This document shows positions 1-9,588 of a DNA stretch of 64,000 nucleotides, in pieces. The notes beneath the pieces were generated by a model. The model saw only the letters and a list, made by a program, of their open reading frames with translations. It searched no databases and was not told where the DNA came from. The translations under genes and the position numbers were made by a program. Every line of letters begins with the position of its first letter. The first letter of the stretch is position 1. The stretch is from Rhodocyclaceae bacterium (GTDB lineage: Bacteria; Pseudomonadota; Gammaproteobacteria; Burkholderiales; Rhodocyclaceae), in contig JAUXXJ010000042.1 of NCBI GenBank assembly GCA_030681195.1, positions 62,001 to 126,000 on the forward strand. The letters run 5' to 3'.

Positions 1-818
1 TGCACCTTGCGTTCCTTGAAACGACGGCGCTGCTCTTCGCGCGAGACCGAGAACCAGAACTTGATGAGATGGGTGCCATTCCTGACCATCATGCGTTCGA
101 ACTCCGGCGCCTGCCGCATGAACTCGGAGTATTCGGCATCGGAGCAAAAACCCATGACGCGCTCGACGCCAGCGCGGTTGTACCAGGAGCGGTCAAACAG
201 CACGATTTCGCCGGCGGAAGGCAGGTGCTGCACATAACGCTGGAAGTACCACTGACCGCGCTCAAGCTCCGAGGGTTTTTCCAGCGCCACGACACGTGCG
301 CCCCGCGGGTTAACGTGTTCCATGAAGCGTTTGATGGTGCCGCCCTTGCCAGCGGCGTCGCGACCTTCGAAGATGATGACGACGCGCTGGCCGGTTTCCT
401 TGACCCAGGCCTGCAACTTGAGCAACTCAACCTGCAGGCGATATTTCTGCCGTTCGTAATTGCGGCGCGTCATCAGGTTCTTGTACGGGTAGCCGCCATC
501 GCGCCAGCCGGCGGCCAATTCGAGATCGGGATTGATGGCGGGCTTTTCCGTGCTCAGTTGCTGTTCTTTGAGCAAGCCACGCAGCAGGCCGCGCGCCTCT
601 TCGCTTGTCGTGCCGGAAACGATATCGCGCATCGCGGCGAGACGTGCCTGCTGGGCGGCATCGACGGCCTGCGTGACGACGTTGATCTCAATCTTCTCAG
701 GCGTGCTGACCGGGCCGATGTCGCCTGCCGCAGCCGGGCGCGGCTTGCGCGGACTGCGCTGCGGGGGTGTTTTGCCGGTGACGGTGGTTGTGCGTTTGCT
801 ACGTGGGGTGGTGGCCAT
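1..818 (-). CDS. ppk2: Polyphosphate kinase 2 (PPK2 family), 3' end cut by the window
   Basis: PPK2 enzymes move phosphate between polyphosphate and nucleoside diphosphates in the cytoplasm. The 272 visible codons show a basic, Pro-rich N-terminal tail, then a P-loop kinase core with Walker A GRDAAGKGG at about residues 151-159, FDRSWYNRAG as Walker B and start of the lid, and FWFSVSREEQ near the visible end. The C-terminal end lies outside the window. The ATG at 818 has AGGA about 9 nt upstream and lies 11 nt after the pyrF stop, so it is probably the last visible gene of a glnS-pyrF-ppk2 unit. The preference for ADP or AMP cannot be read from this part. Confidence 0.93.
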   Translation of the reverse strand, partial: MATTPRSKRTTTVTGKTPPQRSPRKPRPAAAGDIGPVSTPEKIEINVVTQAVDAAQQARLAAMRDIVSGTTSEEARGLLRGLLKEQQLSTEKPAINPDLELAAGWRDGGYPYKNLMTRRNYERQKYRLQVELLKLQAWVKETGQRVVIIFEGRDAAGKGGTIKRFMEHVNPRGARVVALEKPSELERGQWYFQRYVQHLPSAGEIVLFDRSWYNRAGVERVMGFCSDAEYSEFMRQAPEFERMMVRNGTHLIKFWFSVSREEQRRRFKERKV

Positions 819-829
819 AGGTGCGCTTC

Positions 830-1648
830 CTATCGATAACGGTTGATGGCGTCGCGTGTTTCAAGCGCGACTTTTCTGGCGGCGGCGGCAAAATCCTCGC
901 CCTTGCTAGCGTAGAGGATGGCGCGTGAGGAGTTGATCATCAGGCCGGTGCCGGCGGCGGTTTTCCCGGCGTTCACCGTGGCCTCAATGTCACCGCCCTG
1001 AGCGCCGATGCCGGGGACGAGCAGCGGCAGGTCGCCGACGATCTCGCGCACACGGGCAATCTCGCCGGGGAAGGTGGCGCCGACGACGAGGGCGCATTGG
1101 CCGGTGGTGTTCCACTCTTTCGCGACTTTTTCGGCCACCAGTTCATACAGCGCCGTCTCGCCAACGCCGACTTTCAGGAACTGGATGTCGCTGCCACCGG
1201 GATTCGAGGTGCGGCAGAGCAGGATCACGCCTTTATCTTTGTACGCGAGCCATGGTTCCACCGAGTCGCGGCCCATGTAGGGATTCACCGTCACGGCATC
1301 GGCTTGGTAACGCTCGAAAGCTTCGATGGCGTACTGCTCGGCGGTGCTGCCGATGTCACCACGCTTGGCGTCGAGGATCACCGGCACGCCCGGATGCTTT
1401 TCATGGATGTGAGCGATCAGCGCTTCGAGCTGGTCTTCGGCGCGGCGGGCGGCGAAGTAGGCGATTTGTGGCTTGAAGGCGCAGGCGAGATCAGCCGTGG
1501 CATCGGCGATGGCGGCGCAGAAGCGGAAGATCGCGTCCGGCTGATCCTTGAGATGCGCCGGGAACTTGGCCGGATCAGGGTCGAGGCCGACGCAGAGCAG
1601 TGAGTTGTTTTTCTGCCATGCATCAGCGAGCATTTCGCTGAATATCAT
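830..1648 (-). CDS. pyrF: Orotidine 5'-phosphate decarboxylase, type 2
   Basis: Last step of UMP synthesis, decarboxylating OMP in the cytoplasm. The signature [11 protein letters not shown], with the catalytic Asp-Lys-Asp set, and the upstream GLDPDP motif are present. The product is 272 residues, normal for the type 2 subfamily. I chose the ATG at 1648 because it overlaps the glnS stop (ATGA); a GTG 6 nt upstream is also open. Residues 159-166 (KVGVGETA) are encoded by a degenerate copy of the dispersed 24-bp repeat, where relatives have a short variable loop before the LYxxVA stretch. Confidence 0.95.
   Translation of the reverse strand: MIFSEMLADAWQKNNSLLCVGLDPDPAKFPAHLKDQPDAIFRFCAAIADATADLACAFKPQIAYFAARRAEDQLEALIAHIHEKHPGVPVILDAKRGDIGSTAEQYAIEAFERYQADAVTVNPYMGRDSVEPWLAYKDKGVILLCRTSNPGGSDIQFLKVGVGETALYELVAEKVAKEWNTTGQCALVVGATFPGEIARVREIVGDLPLLVPGIGAQGGDIEATVNAGKTAAGTGLMINSSRAILYASKGEDFAAAARKVALETRDAINRYR
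1152..1174 (+). repeat. Dispersed 24-bp repeat, copy 1 (inside pyrF, degenerate)
   Basis: Reads GCCGTCTC then GCCAACGCCGACTTT, with two mismatches to the consensus (GCCGTCCC then GCCAGCGCCGACTTTT) over 23 bases. Its opposite strand is read as KVGVGETA in pyrF. Confidence 0.75.
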
Positions 1649-3318
1649 TTCCACGAGTCTTTCAGCGTCACGGCGCGATTGAACATCGGCGTGCCCGGCT
1701 TGGAGTCCACCCGGTCAGCAACAAAATAGCCATGGCGCTCGAACTGGAAGCGGTCTTCCGGTGCGGCATTTTTCAGCGCGGGTTCGAGCTGGGCGGTGAT
1801 CGTGGTCACCGAATTCGGGTTGATGTCGTCGAGGAAGTCACGCTCGGCGCCGGGATTTGGCACCTTGAACAGCCGGTCGTAGAGGCGTACCTCGGCGGCA
1901 TAGGCATGCTGGGCCGAAAGCCAGTGGATGTTGCCCTTGACCTTGTAGGCATCGGCGCCCGGCGTACCGGACTTGGAATCGGCGAAGTAGTTGCAATGCA
2001 CGGCGATGATGTTGCCGGCCGCATCCTTATCGCAACCCGTGCATTCGATAACGAAGCCGTAGCGCAGGCGCACCTTGTTGCCAGGGAAGAGGCGGAAATA
2101 ACCTTTCGGCGGCGTCTCGGTGAAGTCCTCGCGTTCGATCCAGAGTTCTTTCGAGAACGGCACGGGGCGCTTGCCCAACTCCGGCTGCTGCGGATGGTTG
2201 GGCGCGAGGCATTCTTCCTCCTGGCCCTCGGGATAGTTGTCGATGATGAGCTTGAGCGGGTCGAGTACGGCGATGCGGCGCAGCGCCGTTTCGTTGAGCA
2301 CGTCGCGCTGGCATTCCTCAAAGATGCTGTAGTCGATCAGCGAATCCGACTTGGTGACACCGATCATCTCGGCAAACTTGCGGAAGCCCTCGGGCGTGTA
2401 ACCGCGCCGACGGGCGCCGACCAGTGTTGGCAGGCGCGGGTCGTCCCAGCCGCTGACGTGCTTTTCTTCAACGAGTTGAATCAGCTTGCGCTTCGACAGC
2501 ACGACATAGGTGAGATTGAGGCGAGCGAATTCGATCTGGCGCGGCACTGGCTGCGTGATGCAGGAAAGTTCGGCCAGGCGTGCCAGCAGCCAGTCGTAGA
2601 ACGGGCGCTGATCTTCGAACTCCAGCGTGCAGATGGAATGAGTGATGTTCTCCAGCGCGTCCTCGATCGGATGGGCGTAGGTGTACATCGGGTAGAGGCA
2701 CCACTGGTTGCCGGTGTTGTGGTGCTCGGCGTGGCGGATGCGGTAGATCGCCGGGTCGCGCAAATTGATGTTGCCGCTGGCCATGTCGATCTTGGCGCGC
2801 AGGATGTGCGTGGCGTCGGGAAACTCGCCGGCCTTCATGCGGCGGAACAGGTCTAGGTTCTCCCGCGGTGTGCGCGAGCGATAGGGCGAGGGCTTGCCGG
2901 CTTCGGTCAGCGTGCCGCGATTGGCGCGCATCTCCTCGGCCGTTTGCGAATCGACGTAGGCGTGGCCGGTTTCGATCAGTTTCTCGGCGAAGTCGTACAT
3001 CGACTGGAAGTAGTTGGAGGCGAAGAACTGATTCTTGCCCCAGTCGAAACCGAGCCAATGCACGGCGTCGATGATGGAGTCGACATATTCCTGCTCTTCC
3101 TTTTCCGGGTTGGTGTCGTCAAAGCGCAGATGGCAGGCGCCGCCGTAATCCTGGGCGAGGCCGAAGTTGAGGCAGATCGACTTGGCGTGGCCGAAGTGCA
3201 GATAACCGTTTGGTTCTGGCGGAAAACGCGTACGAATTGACGTGTGCTTGCCGGCAGCCAGGTCGGCGTCGATAAGGTTGCGGATGAAGTTGGAGGTTTT
3301 GTTTTCTTGTTCGGCCAT
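1645..3318 (-). CDS. glnS: Glutaminyl-tRNA synthetase
   Basis: Charges tRNA-Gln directly with glutamine. Class I synthetase hallmarks are present: [15 protein letters not shown] (HIGH region) near the N-terminus and VLSKRKL as the KMSKS loop, followed by the beta-barrel anticodon-binding region. The 557-residue length fits bacterial GlnRS. The ATG at 3318 (MAEQENK) matches the usual N-terminus; a GTG at 3333 would add five residues. It is divergent from crcB and heads the minus-strand unit glnS-pyrF-ppk2. Confidence 0.97.
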   Translation of the reverse strand: MAEQENKTSNFIRNLIDADLAAGKHTSIRTRFPPEPNGYLHFGHAKSICLNFGLAQDYGGACHLRFDDTNPEKEEQEYVDSIIDAVHWLGFDWGKNQFFASNYFQSMYDFAEKLIETGHAYVDSQTAEEMRANRGTLTEAGKPSPYRSRTPRENLDLFRRMKAGEFPDATHILRAKIDMASGNINLRDPAIYRIRHAEHHNTGNQWCLYPMYTYAHPIEDALENITHSICTLEFEDQRPFYDWLLARLAELSCITQPVPRQIEFARLNLTYVVLSKRKLIQLVEEKHVSGWDDPRLPTLVGARRRGYTPEGFRKFAEMIGVTKSDSLIDYSIFEECQRDVLNETALRRIAVLDPLKLIIDNYPEGQEEECLAPNHPQQPELGKRPVPFSKELWIEREDFTETPPKGYFRLFPGNKVRLRYGFVIECTGCDKDAAGNIIAVHCNYFADSKSGTPGADAYKVKGNIHWLSAQHAYAAEVRLYDRLFKVPNPGAERDFLDDINPNSVTTITAQLEPALKNAAPEDRFQFERHGYFVADRVDSKPGTPMFNRAVTLKDSWK

Positions 3319-3380
3319 GATCGCGGCAGGCACTTGATCTAAAGCGGCAATTCTACCGTCGCGACGTAGAATGCGACCCC

Positions 3381-3764
3381 ATGAATATCAACGCTTTTCT
3401 GGCCATCGGCGTGGGTGCCGTCCTCGGTGCGTGGCTGCGCTACGGCCTCGGTCTCTGGCTCAATCCGGTCTTCGCCACGGTGCCCCTGGGGACGCTGGCG
3501 GCGAACCTGGTCGGCGGCTATCTGGTGGGCGCGGCGGTGGCGGTGTTCCACCTGAATGCCGAACTGCCGCCGGAGCTGAAGCTGCTTTTCGTCACCGGCT
3601 TTCTCGGCGCGCTCACGACCTTCTCGACCTTCTCCGCCGAAGTCGTGCATCTGCTCCAGAACGCCCGCTACGGCTGGGCGGCCGGCGCGGCTTCGCTGCA
3701 CCTGTTCGGTTCGCTGGCGATGACCGGGCTGGGCATCATCACTATCCACAAGCTGGCGCAGTAG
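3381..3764 (+). CDS. crcB: CrcB/Fluc fluoride channel
   Basis: Small inner-membrane fluoride exporter that works as a dual-topology dimer. It has 127 residues, four hydrophobic segments, an early GAVLGAWLRYGL motif and the central GFLGALTTFSTFS signature that lines the fluoride path. It stands alone, 47 bp from the divergent glnS ORF boundary, which leaves too little room for a fluoride riboswitch. The stop at 3764 is followed by an 11-kb plus-strand stretch of unrelated genes. Confidence 0.95.
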   Translation: MNINAFLAIGVGAVLGAWLRYGLGLWLNPVFATVPLGTLAANLVGGYLVGAAVAVFHLNAELPPELKLLFVTGFLGALTTFSTFSAEVVHLLQNARYGWAAGAASLHLFGSLAMTGLGIITIHKLAQ

Positions 3765-3798
3765 CTCCTGCGCACAAGTCACGCGCCATTTGGAGGGC

Positions 3799-3814
3799 GT
3801 CACTCGGTAGTGAC
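3799..3814. repeat. Short inverted repeat upstream of a small secreted protein gene
   Basis: GTCACT, four bases, then AGTGAC form a perfect 6-bp inverted repeat about 64 bp before the next ATG and 35 bp after crcB. There is no U-tract, so it is not a convincing terminator. It could be an operator or chance. Confidence 0.3.
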
Positions 3815-3877
3815 CTCATTACCCGCCACACAATCGTTCCCTAAGATCAGAGGCTCATCACAACTGGAGGGAACATC

Positions 3878-4156
3878 ATGAAACACTTGATCGTGGTATC
3901 CGTCGCCGTATTTTTGTCATTCTCTGCCCATGCTGGCGGGCAGCCCGACCGCATTGCCGTAGAAAATGGCAACCGTAGCGTGCAACAGGGTAGTCAGAAG
4001 GAAAACCAGGGGCAGGCCGAGCAGGCTAGGGTGAAGCACCCAGGCAGTGCTGCGGCTGATCCTAGCCCTGCTCGCAGCTTCCGGGACATCGGAAAGAACT
4101 TTCTTAACATGATTACCCCAGGTGCCAAGCGGAGCAGCGCTGCGGGCCGCTGCTAG
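3878..4156 (+). CDS. Small secreted protein of unknown function
   Basis: I do not recognise this 92-residue protein. It starts MKHLIVVSVAVFLSFSAHA, a clear Sec signal peptide with likely cleavage after AHA. The mature part is short, hydrophilic, rich in Gln, Asn, Ser and Ala, with no membrane segment, and ends in a single Cys as its last residue. A GGAGGG ribosome-binding site lies 7 nt upstream of the ATG, which supports a real gene. It sits alone between crcB and rluA. Confidence 0.7.
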   Translation: MKHLIVVSVAVFLSFSAHAGGQPDRIAVENGNRSVQQGSQKENQGQAEQARVKHPGSAAADPSPARSFRDIGKNFLNMITPGAKRSSAAGRC

Positions 4157-4318
4157 GAGGCGTTAGCCAGACTGACTGTCAGCTTGAAATTGCCCCGTCG
4201 CTTCTGTCATCACGCTTGATCGGGGCCTAGAAGATCTCGATCAACGCGTGCGGGGCAAGTAAGACGTACTTTACGCATTATCATGCCGGGTCGATAGTGT
4301 CCGGTAGTACCGCATTAC

Positions 4319-4930
4319 ATGGAACCGACCTTGCTGCACCTTGATGATGCGTTGATGGTTGTCGACAAGCCGGCTGGCCTGCTGGCCGTCCCCGGGCGCG
4401 GGCCGGACAAGCAGGATTGCCTGAGTGCGCGGGTGCAGCAGTGTTACCCCGATGCGCTCGTCGTGCATCGGCTCGACAGGGATACCTCGGGGCTGATCTG
4501 TTTTGCGCGTGGTGCCGAGCATCAGCGCACCCTGAGCCGGGCCTTCGCCGAGCGCGCGGTGCAGAAGCGCTATGTCGCCTGTGTCGTCGGCCGCATGGAG
4601 GGGGAAGGCGAGATCGACCTGCCGCTGATTGCCGACTGGCCAAACCGGCCGAAGAGCAAGGTCGATCACGTGCAGGGCAAACCGAGCCAGACGCGCTGGC
4701 GGGCGGCGGGCTACGATGCCGCTGCCGATACGACACGCGTCGAACTGGAACCGATCACCGGCCGTTCGCACCAGTTGCGCGTGCATCTGGCGGCGCTGGG
4801 TCATCCGATTGTCGGCGATCCGCTTTACGGTCAACCGGCAGCACGTTTGCTGCTCCATGCCACGGTGTTGGCGCTGCCACATCCGGCGGATGGCCGGCAG
4901 ATCGAGTTCGCCAGCCTGCCGCCGTTCTGA
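4319..4930 (+). CDS. rluA: RluA-family pseudouridine synthase
   Basis: Isomerises specific uridines to pseudouridine; members of this size class act on 23S rRNA and some tRNAs. The catalytic motif HRLDRDTSG contains the essential Asp, and ITGRSHQLRVHLAALGHPIVGDPLYG is the usual RluA C-terminal block (first 20 residues visible as one run). At 203 residues there is no N-terminal S4 domain, which favours RluA over RluC or RluD. A copy of the dispersed repeat begins 12 bp after the stop codon. Confidence 0.9.
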   Translation: MEPTLLHLDDALMVVDKPAGLLAVPGRGPDKQDCLSARVQQCYPDALVVHRLDRDTSGLICFARGAEHQRTLSRAFAERAVQKRYVACVVGRMEGEGEIDLPLIADWPNRPKSKVDHVQGKPSQTRWRAAGYDAAADTTRVELEPITGRSHQLRVHLAALGHPIVGDPLYGQPAARLLLHATVLALPHPADGRQIEFASLPPF

Positions 4931-4941
4931 TTGTTATCGCC

Positions 4942-4965
4942 GCCGCCCCGCCAGCGCCGACTTTT
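4942..4965 (+). repeat. Dispersed 24-bp repeat, copy 2 (intergenic)
   Basis: GCCGCCCC then GCCAGCGCCGACTTTT, lying between rluA and the toxin-antitoxin operon. It is followed by GGGAAAC, a flank also seen after copy 4, so these two copies may share a longer ancestor. Confidence 0.9.
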
Positions 4966-5059
4966 GGGAAACCGTGGTACCTCCATGAATATCTGCGACC
5001 TTTTTGGTGTGTGGCATATTGACGTACAATTCAACCCATAGCCAAACAGGAGTCAAGTC

Positions 5060-5347
5060 ATGACCACCGCGACCCTAGAAGACCGTTCTGCCCGTTCTAC
5101 CGATAGTGCCCGTATCAATCTCCGCACCAGCCCCGAGGCCAAAGCCTTGATCGAGCGCGCCGCTGCGCTGATGGGCACCACCGTCTCTGGCTTCATGTTG
5201 CAGAACGCCTATGAAGCCGCGCAGCGAGTCGTGAACGATAACGATACGATCATGCTGTCGCAGCGGGATTTCGAGGCATTCATCGCCGCCTGCGAGACTC
5301 CATCAGAACCCACCCAGGCGCTGCGCGACTTGATGGCGCGGCGCTGA
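5060..5347 (+). CDS. DUF1778 antitoxin (TacA/AtaR-like)
   Basis: Antitoxin partner of the GNAT toxin that follows directly. The 95-residue protein has a ribbon-helix-helix N-terminal half (ARINLRTSPEAKALIERAAALMGTTVSGFM) followed by the usual VVNDNDTIMLSQRDFEAFIAA stretch of this family (both longer blocks split here at natural joints). The family binds its own promoter and neutralises an aminoacyl-tRNA acetylase. The gene has an AGGAG site 8 nt upstream and its stop abuts the toxin ATG. It forms an insertion-like pair between rluA and hrpA. Confidence 0.92.
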   Translation: MTTATLEDRSARSTDSARINLRTSPEAKALIERAAALMGTTVSGFMLQNAYEAAQRVVNDNDTIMLSQRDFEAFIAACETPSEPTQALRDLMARR

Positions 5348-5860
5348 ATGACCCTTCATATCGAGTTATTGGGAGGTCGGCATCGACGCGCGGGTTTCAA
5401 TTGCGGCGAGCCGGCACTTGATGCTTTCCTGACAAATCTGGCGGGGCAGCAGCAACGCAAGAACTTTGGTCGTACCTATGTGGCCCTGGCTGATGATAGC
5501 CTGACCATTGCCGGCTTCGTTACAGTCAGCGCCGGCCAGGTGGCAACCGCATGCATGCCGGCGGGCCTGAAGTTGCCGCGTTATCCGGTGCCGGTGATGC
5601 GTGTAGGTCGGTTGGCCGTGGACGGCCGGCATCGGGGACGTGGCATTGGCAAGGCATTGCTGCGATTCGCCTTGGGACTGGCGCAGGAGTGGTCGGCACA
5701 TGTCGGTATTTACGGGGTTGCGGTCGAGGCCAAGCATGCGATCGCTCGTGACTTTTATCTCAGGCTGGGCTTTCTGGCCGGGCGTGACGATCCGCTGCAC
5801 ATGATTCTGCCCTTGGCGACCTTGAAGCTGGCGAATCCGGGACACGATTCTTCGCCTTGA
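5348..5860 (+). CDS. GNAT acetyltransferase toxin (TacT/AtaT-like)
   Basis: Relatives acetylate the amino group of charged tRNAs and so block translation. The 170-residue protein shows the family's FNCGEPALDAFL near the N-terminus, the acetyl-CoA loop VDGRHRGRGIGKALL at about residues 94-108, and FYLRLGF with the catalytic Tyr. All expected motifs are intact, unlike the damaged toxins near 19-22 kb. It starts right after the antitoxin stop, and its last codons overlap the proposed hrpA start. Confidence 0.92.
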   Translation: MTLHIELLGGRHRRAGFNCGEPALDAFLTNLAGQQQRKNFGRTYVALADDSLTIAGFVTVSAGQVATACMPAGLKLPRYPVPVMRVGRLAVDGRHRGRGIGKALLRFALGLAQEWSAHVGIYGVAVEAKHAIARDFYLRLGFLAGRDDPLHMILPLATLKLANPGHDSSP

Positions 5861-8800
5861 AATTCGATCCCGAAGCTCGCCGAGCTGCACGCCCGGTCAT
5901 CAGCTATGATGAAGCTTTGCCGGTCAACGCGCGTCGCGCCGAGATCGCACAGGCCATCCAGAAACATCAGGTGGTGGTGATCTGCGGCGAGACCGGCTCA
6001 GGCAAGACGACGCAGTTACCGAAAATCTGCCTCGAACTCGGGCGCGGCCTCAAAGGACTGATCGGCCATACCCAGCCGCGCCGCATTGCCGCACGTGCCA
6101 CCGCCTCGCGTATCGCCCAGGAGCTGAAGTCCGAGCTTGGCCGCTACGTCGGCTACAAGATCCGCTTCACCGACAAGACCTCGTCGGAGAGCTACATCAA
6201 GCTGATGACCGACGGCATCCTGCTGGCCGAGACGCAGACCGATCCGCTGCTCAAACAGTACGACACCATCCTGATCGACGAGGCACACGAACGTTCGCTG
6301 AATATTGATTTCCTACTTGGCTACCTAAAGTCGGTGCTGGCGCGACGGCGGGATTTGAAGCTGATCGTGACCTCGGCAACGCTCGACGCCGAGCGCTTCA
6401 GCAAGCATTTCGACGGTGCGCCGATCATCGAGGTTTCTGGCCGGCTCTATCCCATCGAGACACGCTATCGGCCCTTTGACGAGCGCAAGGATGTCGACCT
6501 GAATGACGCGATCGTCGATGCCGTCAGTGAAGCACACCGCGAGGGGCCGGGTGATGTGCTGGTGTTCCTGCCTGGCGAGCGCGAGATTCGCGAGGCGGCG
6601 GAAGCCCTCAGGAAGCACCACCCGCCGGGGCTGGAAGTGCTGCCGCTGTTCGCACGCCAGACGGCGCAGGAGCAAAGCCGTGTGTTTGCGCCACATCAGG
6701 GCCGCCGCGTGGTGCTGGCGACCAACGTTGCCGAAACCTCGCTGACGGTGCCGGGCATCCGCTATGTCATCGACACCGGGCTGGCACGCGTCAAGCGCTA
6801 TTCGCATCGCAACAAGGTCGAACAGCTGCAGGTCGAGGCGATTGCGCGTGCGGCAGCCAATCAGCGCGCCGGGCGTTGCGGGCGCGTGTCGTCGGGCATC
6901 TGTTTCCGTCTCTATGCCGAGGACGATTTCAACCAGCGCGCGCCCTACACCGAGCCGGAAATCCTGCGTTCCTCGCTGGCCGGCGTGATCCTGCGCATGA
7001 AGTCGCTGCACCTTGGCGATGTCGAGGACTTCCCCTTCCTTGAGGCGCCGCTGCCGCGCATGATCGCCGATGGCTACACGCTGCTCGCCGAGCTGGGCGC
7101 CATCGACGAGACCAGCAAGGCGCTGACGCCGGTTGGCCGCGAACTCGCCAGGCTGCCGCTCGATCCGAAAATTGGCCGCATGATCCTCGCGGCACGCGAA
7201 CACGGCTGTCTGAAGGAAATGCTTGTCATCGCCGCCGCACTGGGCACGCAAGACCCACGCGAACGGCCGCAGGAGCGTGCGGCGGCGGCAGATCAGGCGC
7301 ACGCGCAGTGGAAGGACGAGAAATCCGAATTCCTGACCTATCTGAAACTGTGGGCGGCGGCCGACGCGGTGTGGAAGCATGAGACCTCCAGCAAGCAGCG
7401 CCAGTGGTGCAAGACCAATTTCATCAACTGGCTGCGGCTGCGTGAATGGCGCGACGTGCATGGCCAGCTGATGACGGTGTGCCACGAACACGGCTGGAAG
7501 GAAAACCAGCTGCCCGCGAATTACGATGCCATCCACAAGGCACTGCTGACTGGACTGCTCGGCCACATCGGCCTGATCAACGAGGAAGACAAGAATTACT
7601 TCGGCGCGCGCGGCATCAAGTATTTCATCCACCCCGGCTCGTCGCTGGTAAAGAAGGCCGGGCGCTGGATTGTCGCGGCGGAGCTGGTCGAAACCTCGCG
7701 CCTGTTCGCGCGCTGCATCGCGAAGATCGAGCCGGAATGGCTAGAGCAGGTTGGTGCACACCTGATCCGTCGCCACGTCTTCGAGCCGCACTGGGAGAAG
7801 GGCCCCGGTCAGGTCGTGGCGTGGGAGCGCGTCACACTGCACGGCCTGACGCTGCATGCCAAACGCCGCGTCAATTACGGTCCCATGGACCCGACGCTGG
7901 CGCGCGAGTTGTTCATCCGTGGTGCGCTGGTCGAGGGCGAGGTCGGCGAGGACTGGCTGAAGAAGTGGCGCTTCCTTCAGCATTACCAGAAGCTGAAAGC
8001 CGAGATCGAACGCCTCGAACACAAGTCGCGCCGCCCCGATGTGCTGGTCGATGACGCGCTGGTGACGGCCTTCTTCGACGCCATCGTGCCGGAGGGCATC
8101 ACGACGCTGGCGGCCTTCGACAAATGGCGGCGCGAAATTGAACAAGAAAGCCCCAGACTGCTGTTCCTCGACAAGGAGCAGTTGATGCGTCACGAGGCGG
8201 CGGGCATTACCACCGATGCTTTTCCGTCCGTCTTCGAACATCGCGGCCAGAAATACAAGCTCACCTATCACCACGACCCCGGCGCGGCGGATGACGGGGT
8301 GACGCTCGCGTTGCCGCTGACGGCACTCAACCAAGTGCCGGCGACGCGGCTCGAATGGCTGGTGCCGGGACTGCTCAAGGAAAAGATCGTCGCGCTGCTG
8401 AAGACCCTGCCGCAGAAGTATCGCCATCGTTGCCAGCCGCTTGATGGCTTTGCCGAAAGTTTCTGCGACGCCGAACACGATGCCGAGGAGTCGCTGATCA
8501 AGGCACTGACACGTGCCATCGAAGAAAAGATTGTGCTGAAGCTGCCGCTCGATGCCCTGCGTTTAGGCGAGCTGCGACCGCACCTGTTCATGAATTTTCG
8601 CCTGCTCGACGAGCATGGCGGCACGCTGGGTTTCTCGCGCAATCTTGCCGAGTTGCGCGGGCAGTATGGCGATCGGGTGACGCAGGCCTTCGCTGCTGCC
8701 GATGTGGCACCAAAAGTCGGCGCTGGCGAGACGGCAGATAAATCAATCACATGGACTTTCGGTGCGCTGCCCGAACTGCTGGAGGTCGAAGTCGCCGGCC

Positions 8801-9588
8801 GCCAGGTCGTCGGTTTCCCCGCGCTGGTGGATGAAGGCGATGGTGTGCGCCTCACCGCCTTCGACACCGAAGACAAGGCCAACGCAGAACACCGCAAGGG
8901 TCTCGCACGCCTGTTCGCACTGCAACTCAAGGCGCAGGTACAGGCCATCGAGAAGCTGCCCGAGCTGCGCGCAATGGCAATCCAGTACATGGCCTTGGGA
9001 ACGGAAAAGGAGTTGAAGGAGCAACTGGTTGCCGCGACGCTGGAGCGTACTTGCCTGATGGCACCGTTGCCGACCGACGAGCAAAGTTTTACGGAACGGC
9101 GCGATGCGGCCAAGGGGCGCATCCTGCTGGTGGCGCAGGAGATCGTGCGTCTGGCCGGACAGATTCTTGCCGAGCAGATGGCCTTGCAGAAGAAAGTCGC
9201 TACCGCGCAAAAAGCTTTCCCGCAGGCCTGTGCCGACATCGCCGCGCAACTTGCCGAATTGCTGCCCAAGCGCTTCATCGTTGCCACGCCTTACGAACGG
9301 CTGCAACACTATCCGCGCTATCTCAAGGCCATCGCCCTGCGCCTCGACAAAGCGAAGAGCGACGGCGCACGCGATGCACGCCTGATGGCCGAATGGCGTA
9401 GTCTTGCGCAACCATGGGAGCGCGAGTGGCTGGCGATGCGCAAGGCTGGCGTGATGGATGATTTCCTGCTGGAATTCCGCTGGCTGTTGGAGGAGCTACG
9501 CGTCGCGCTGTTCGCCCAGGAATTGCGGACGCCGAGCCCGGTGTCGGTAAAACGTTTGCAGAAGATGTGGGAGGGTCGCAGTCGATGA
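5857..9588 (+). CDS. hrpA: ATP-dependent RNA helicase HrpA
   Basis: DEAH-box helicase linked to rescue of stalled ribosomes and mRNA processing. The 1243 residues contain GETGSGKTTQ (Walker A), DEAH (motif II), SAT, the second RecA domain with QRAGRCGR, the helicase-associated and OB-fold domains, and the long HrpA C-terminal region. The start is a TTG overlapping the toxin stop; no in-frame ATG is near, and some relatives have an extra N-terminal stretch, so the 5' end may have been altered when the toxin-antitoxin pair arrived. Residues about 953-960 (KVGAGETA) come from dispersed repeat copy 3. Confidence 0.93.
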   Translation: MKFDPEARRAARPVISYDEALPVNARRAEIAQAIQKHQVVVICGETGSGKTTQLPKICLELGRGLKGLIGHTQPRRIAARATASRIAQELKSELGRYVGYKIRFTDKTSSESYIKLMTDGILLAETQTDPLLKQYDTILIDEAHERSLNIDFLLGYLKSVLARRRDLKLIVTSATLDAERFSKHFDGAPIIEVSGRLYPIETRYRPFDERKDVDLNDAIVDAVSEAHREGPGDVLVFLPGEREIREAAEALRKHHPPGLEVLPLFARQTAQEQSRVFAPHQGRRVVLATNVAETSLTVPGIRYVIDTGLARVKRYSHRNKVEQLQVEAIARAAANQRAGRCGRVSSGICFRLYAEDDFNQRAPYTEPEILRSSLAGVILRMKSLHLGDVEDFPFLEAPLPRMIADGYTLLAELGAIDETSKALTPVGRELARLPLDPKIGRMILAAREHGCLKEMLVIAAALGTQDPRERPQERAAAADQAHAQWKDEKSEFLTYLKLWAAADAVWKHETSSKQRQWCKTNFINWLRLREWRDVHGQLMTVCHEHGWKENQLPANYDAIHKALLTGLLGHIGLINEEDKNYFGARGIKYFIHPGSSLVKKAGRWIVAAELVETSRLFARCIAKIEPEWLEQVGAHLIRRHVFEPHWEKGPGQVVAWERVTLHGLTLHAKRRVNYGPMDPTLARELFIRGALVEGEVGEDWLKKWRFLQHYQKLKAEIERLEHKSRRPDVLVDDALVTAFFDAIVPEGITTLAAFDKWRREIEQESPRLLFLDKEQLMRHEAAGITTDAFPSVFEHRGQKYKLTYHHDPGAADDGVTLALPLTALNQVPATRLEWLVPGLLKEKIVALLKTLPQKYRHRCQPLDGFAESFCDAEHDAEESLIKALTRAIEEKIVLKLPLDALRLGELRPHLFMNFRLLDEHGGTLGFSRNLAELRGQYGDRVTQAFAAADVAPKVGAGETADKSITWTFGALPELLEVEVAGRQVVGFPALVDEGDGVRLTAFDTEDKANAEHRKGLARLFALQLKAQVQAIEKLPELRAMAIQYMALGTEKELKEQLVAATLERTCLMAPLPTDEQSFTERRDAAKGRILLVAQEIVRLAGQILAEQMALQKKVATAQKAFPQACADIAAQLAELLPKRFIVATPYERLQHYPRYLKAIALRLDKAKSDGARDARLMAEWRSLAQPWEREWLAMRKAGVMDDFLLEFRWLLEELRVALFAQELRTPSPVSVKRLQKMWEGRSR
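8712..8735 (-). repeat. Dispersed 24-bp repeat, copy 3 (inside hrpA)
   Basis: On the minus strand it reads GCCGTCTC then GCCAGCGCCGACTTTT, the same variant as copy 4. It is translated in hrpA as KVGAGETA between FAAADVAP and DKSITW, a spot where HrpA relatives have a short linker before the conserved FGxLPE block. Confidence 0.9.

Noticed and set aside
1732..2856. 374-codon open frame on the plus strand inside glnS
   Set aside because: It is an antisense shadow of a clearly real GlnRS gene, caused by GC-rich codon use.
3334..3380. Fluoride riboswitch upstream of crcB
   Set aside because: The gap to glnS is under 65 bp and lacks the conserved pseudoknot sequence blocks.
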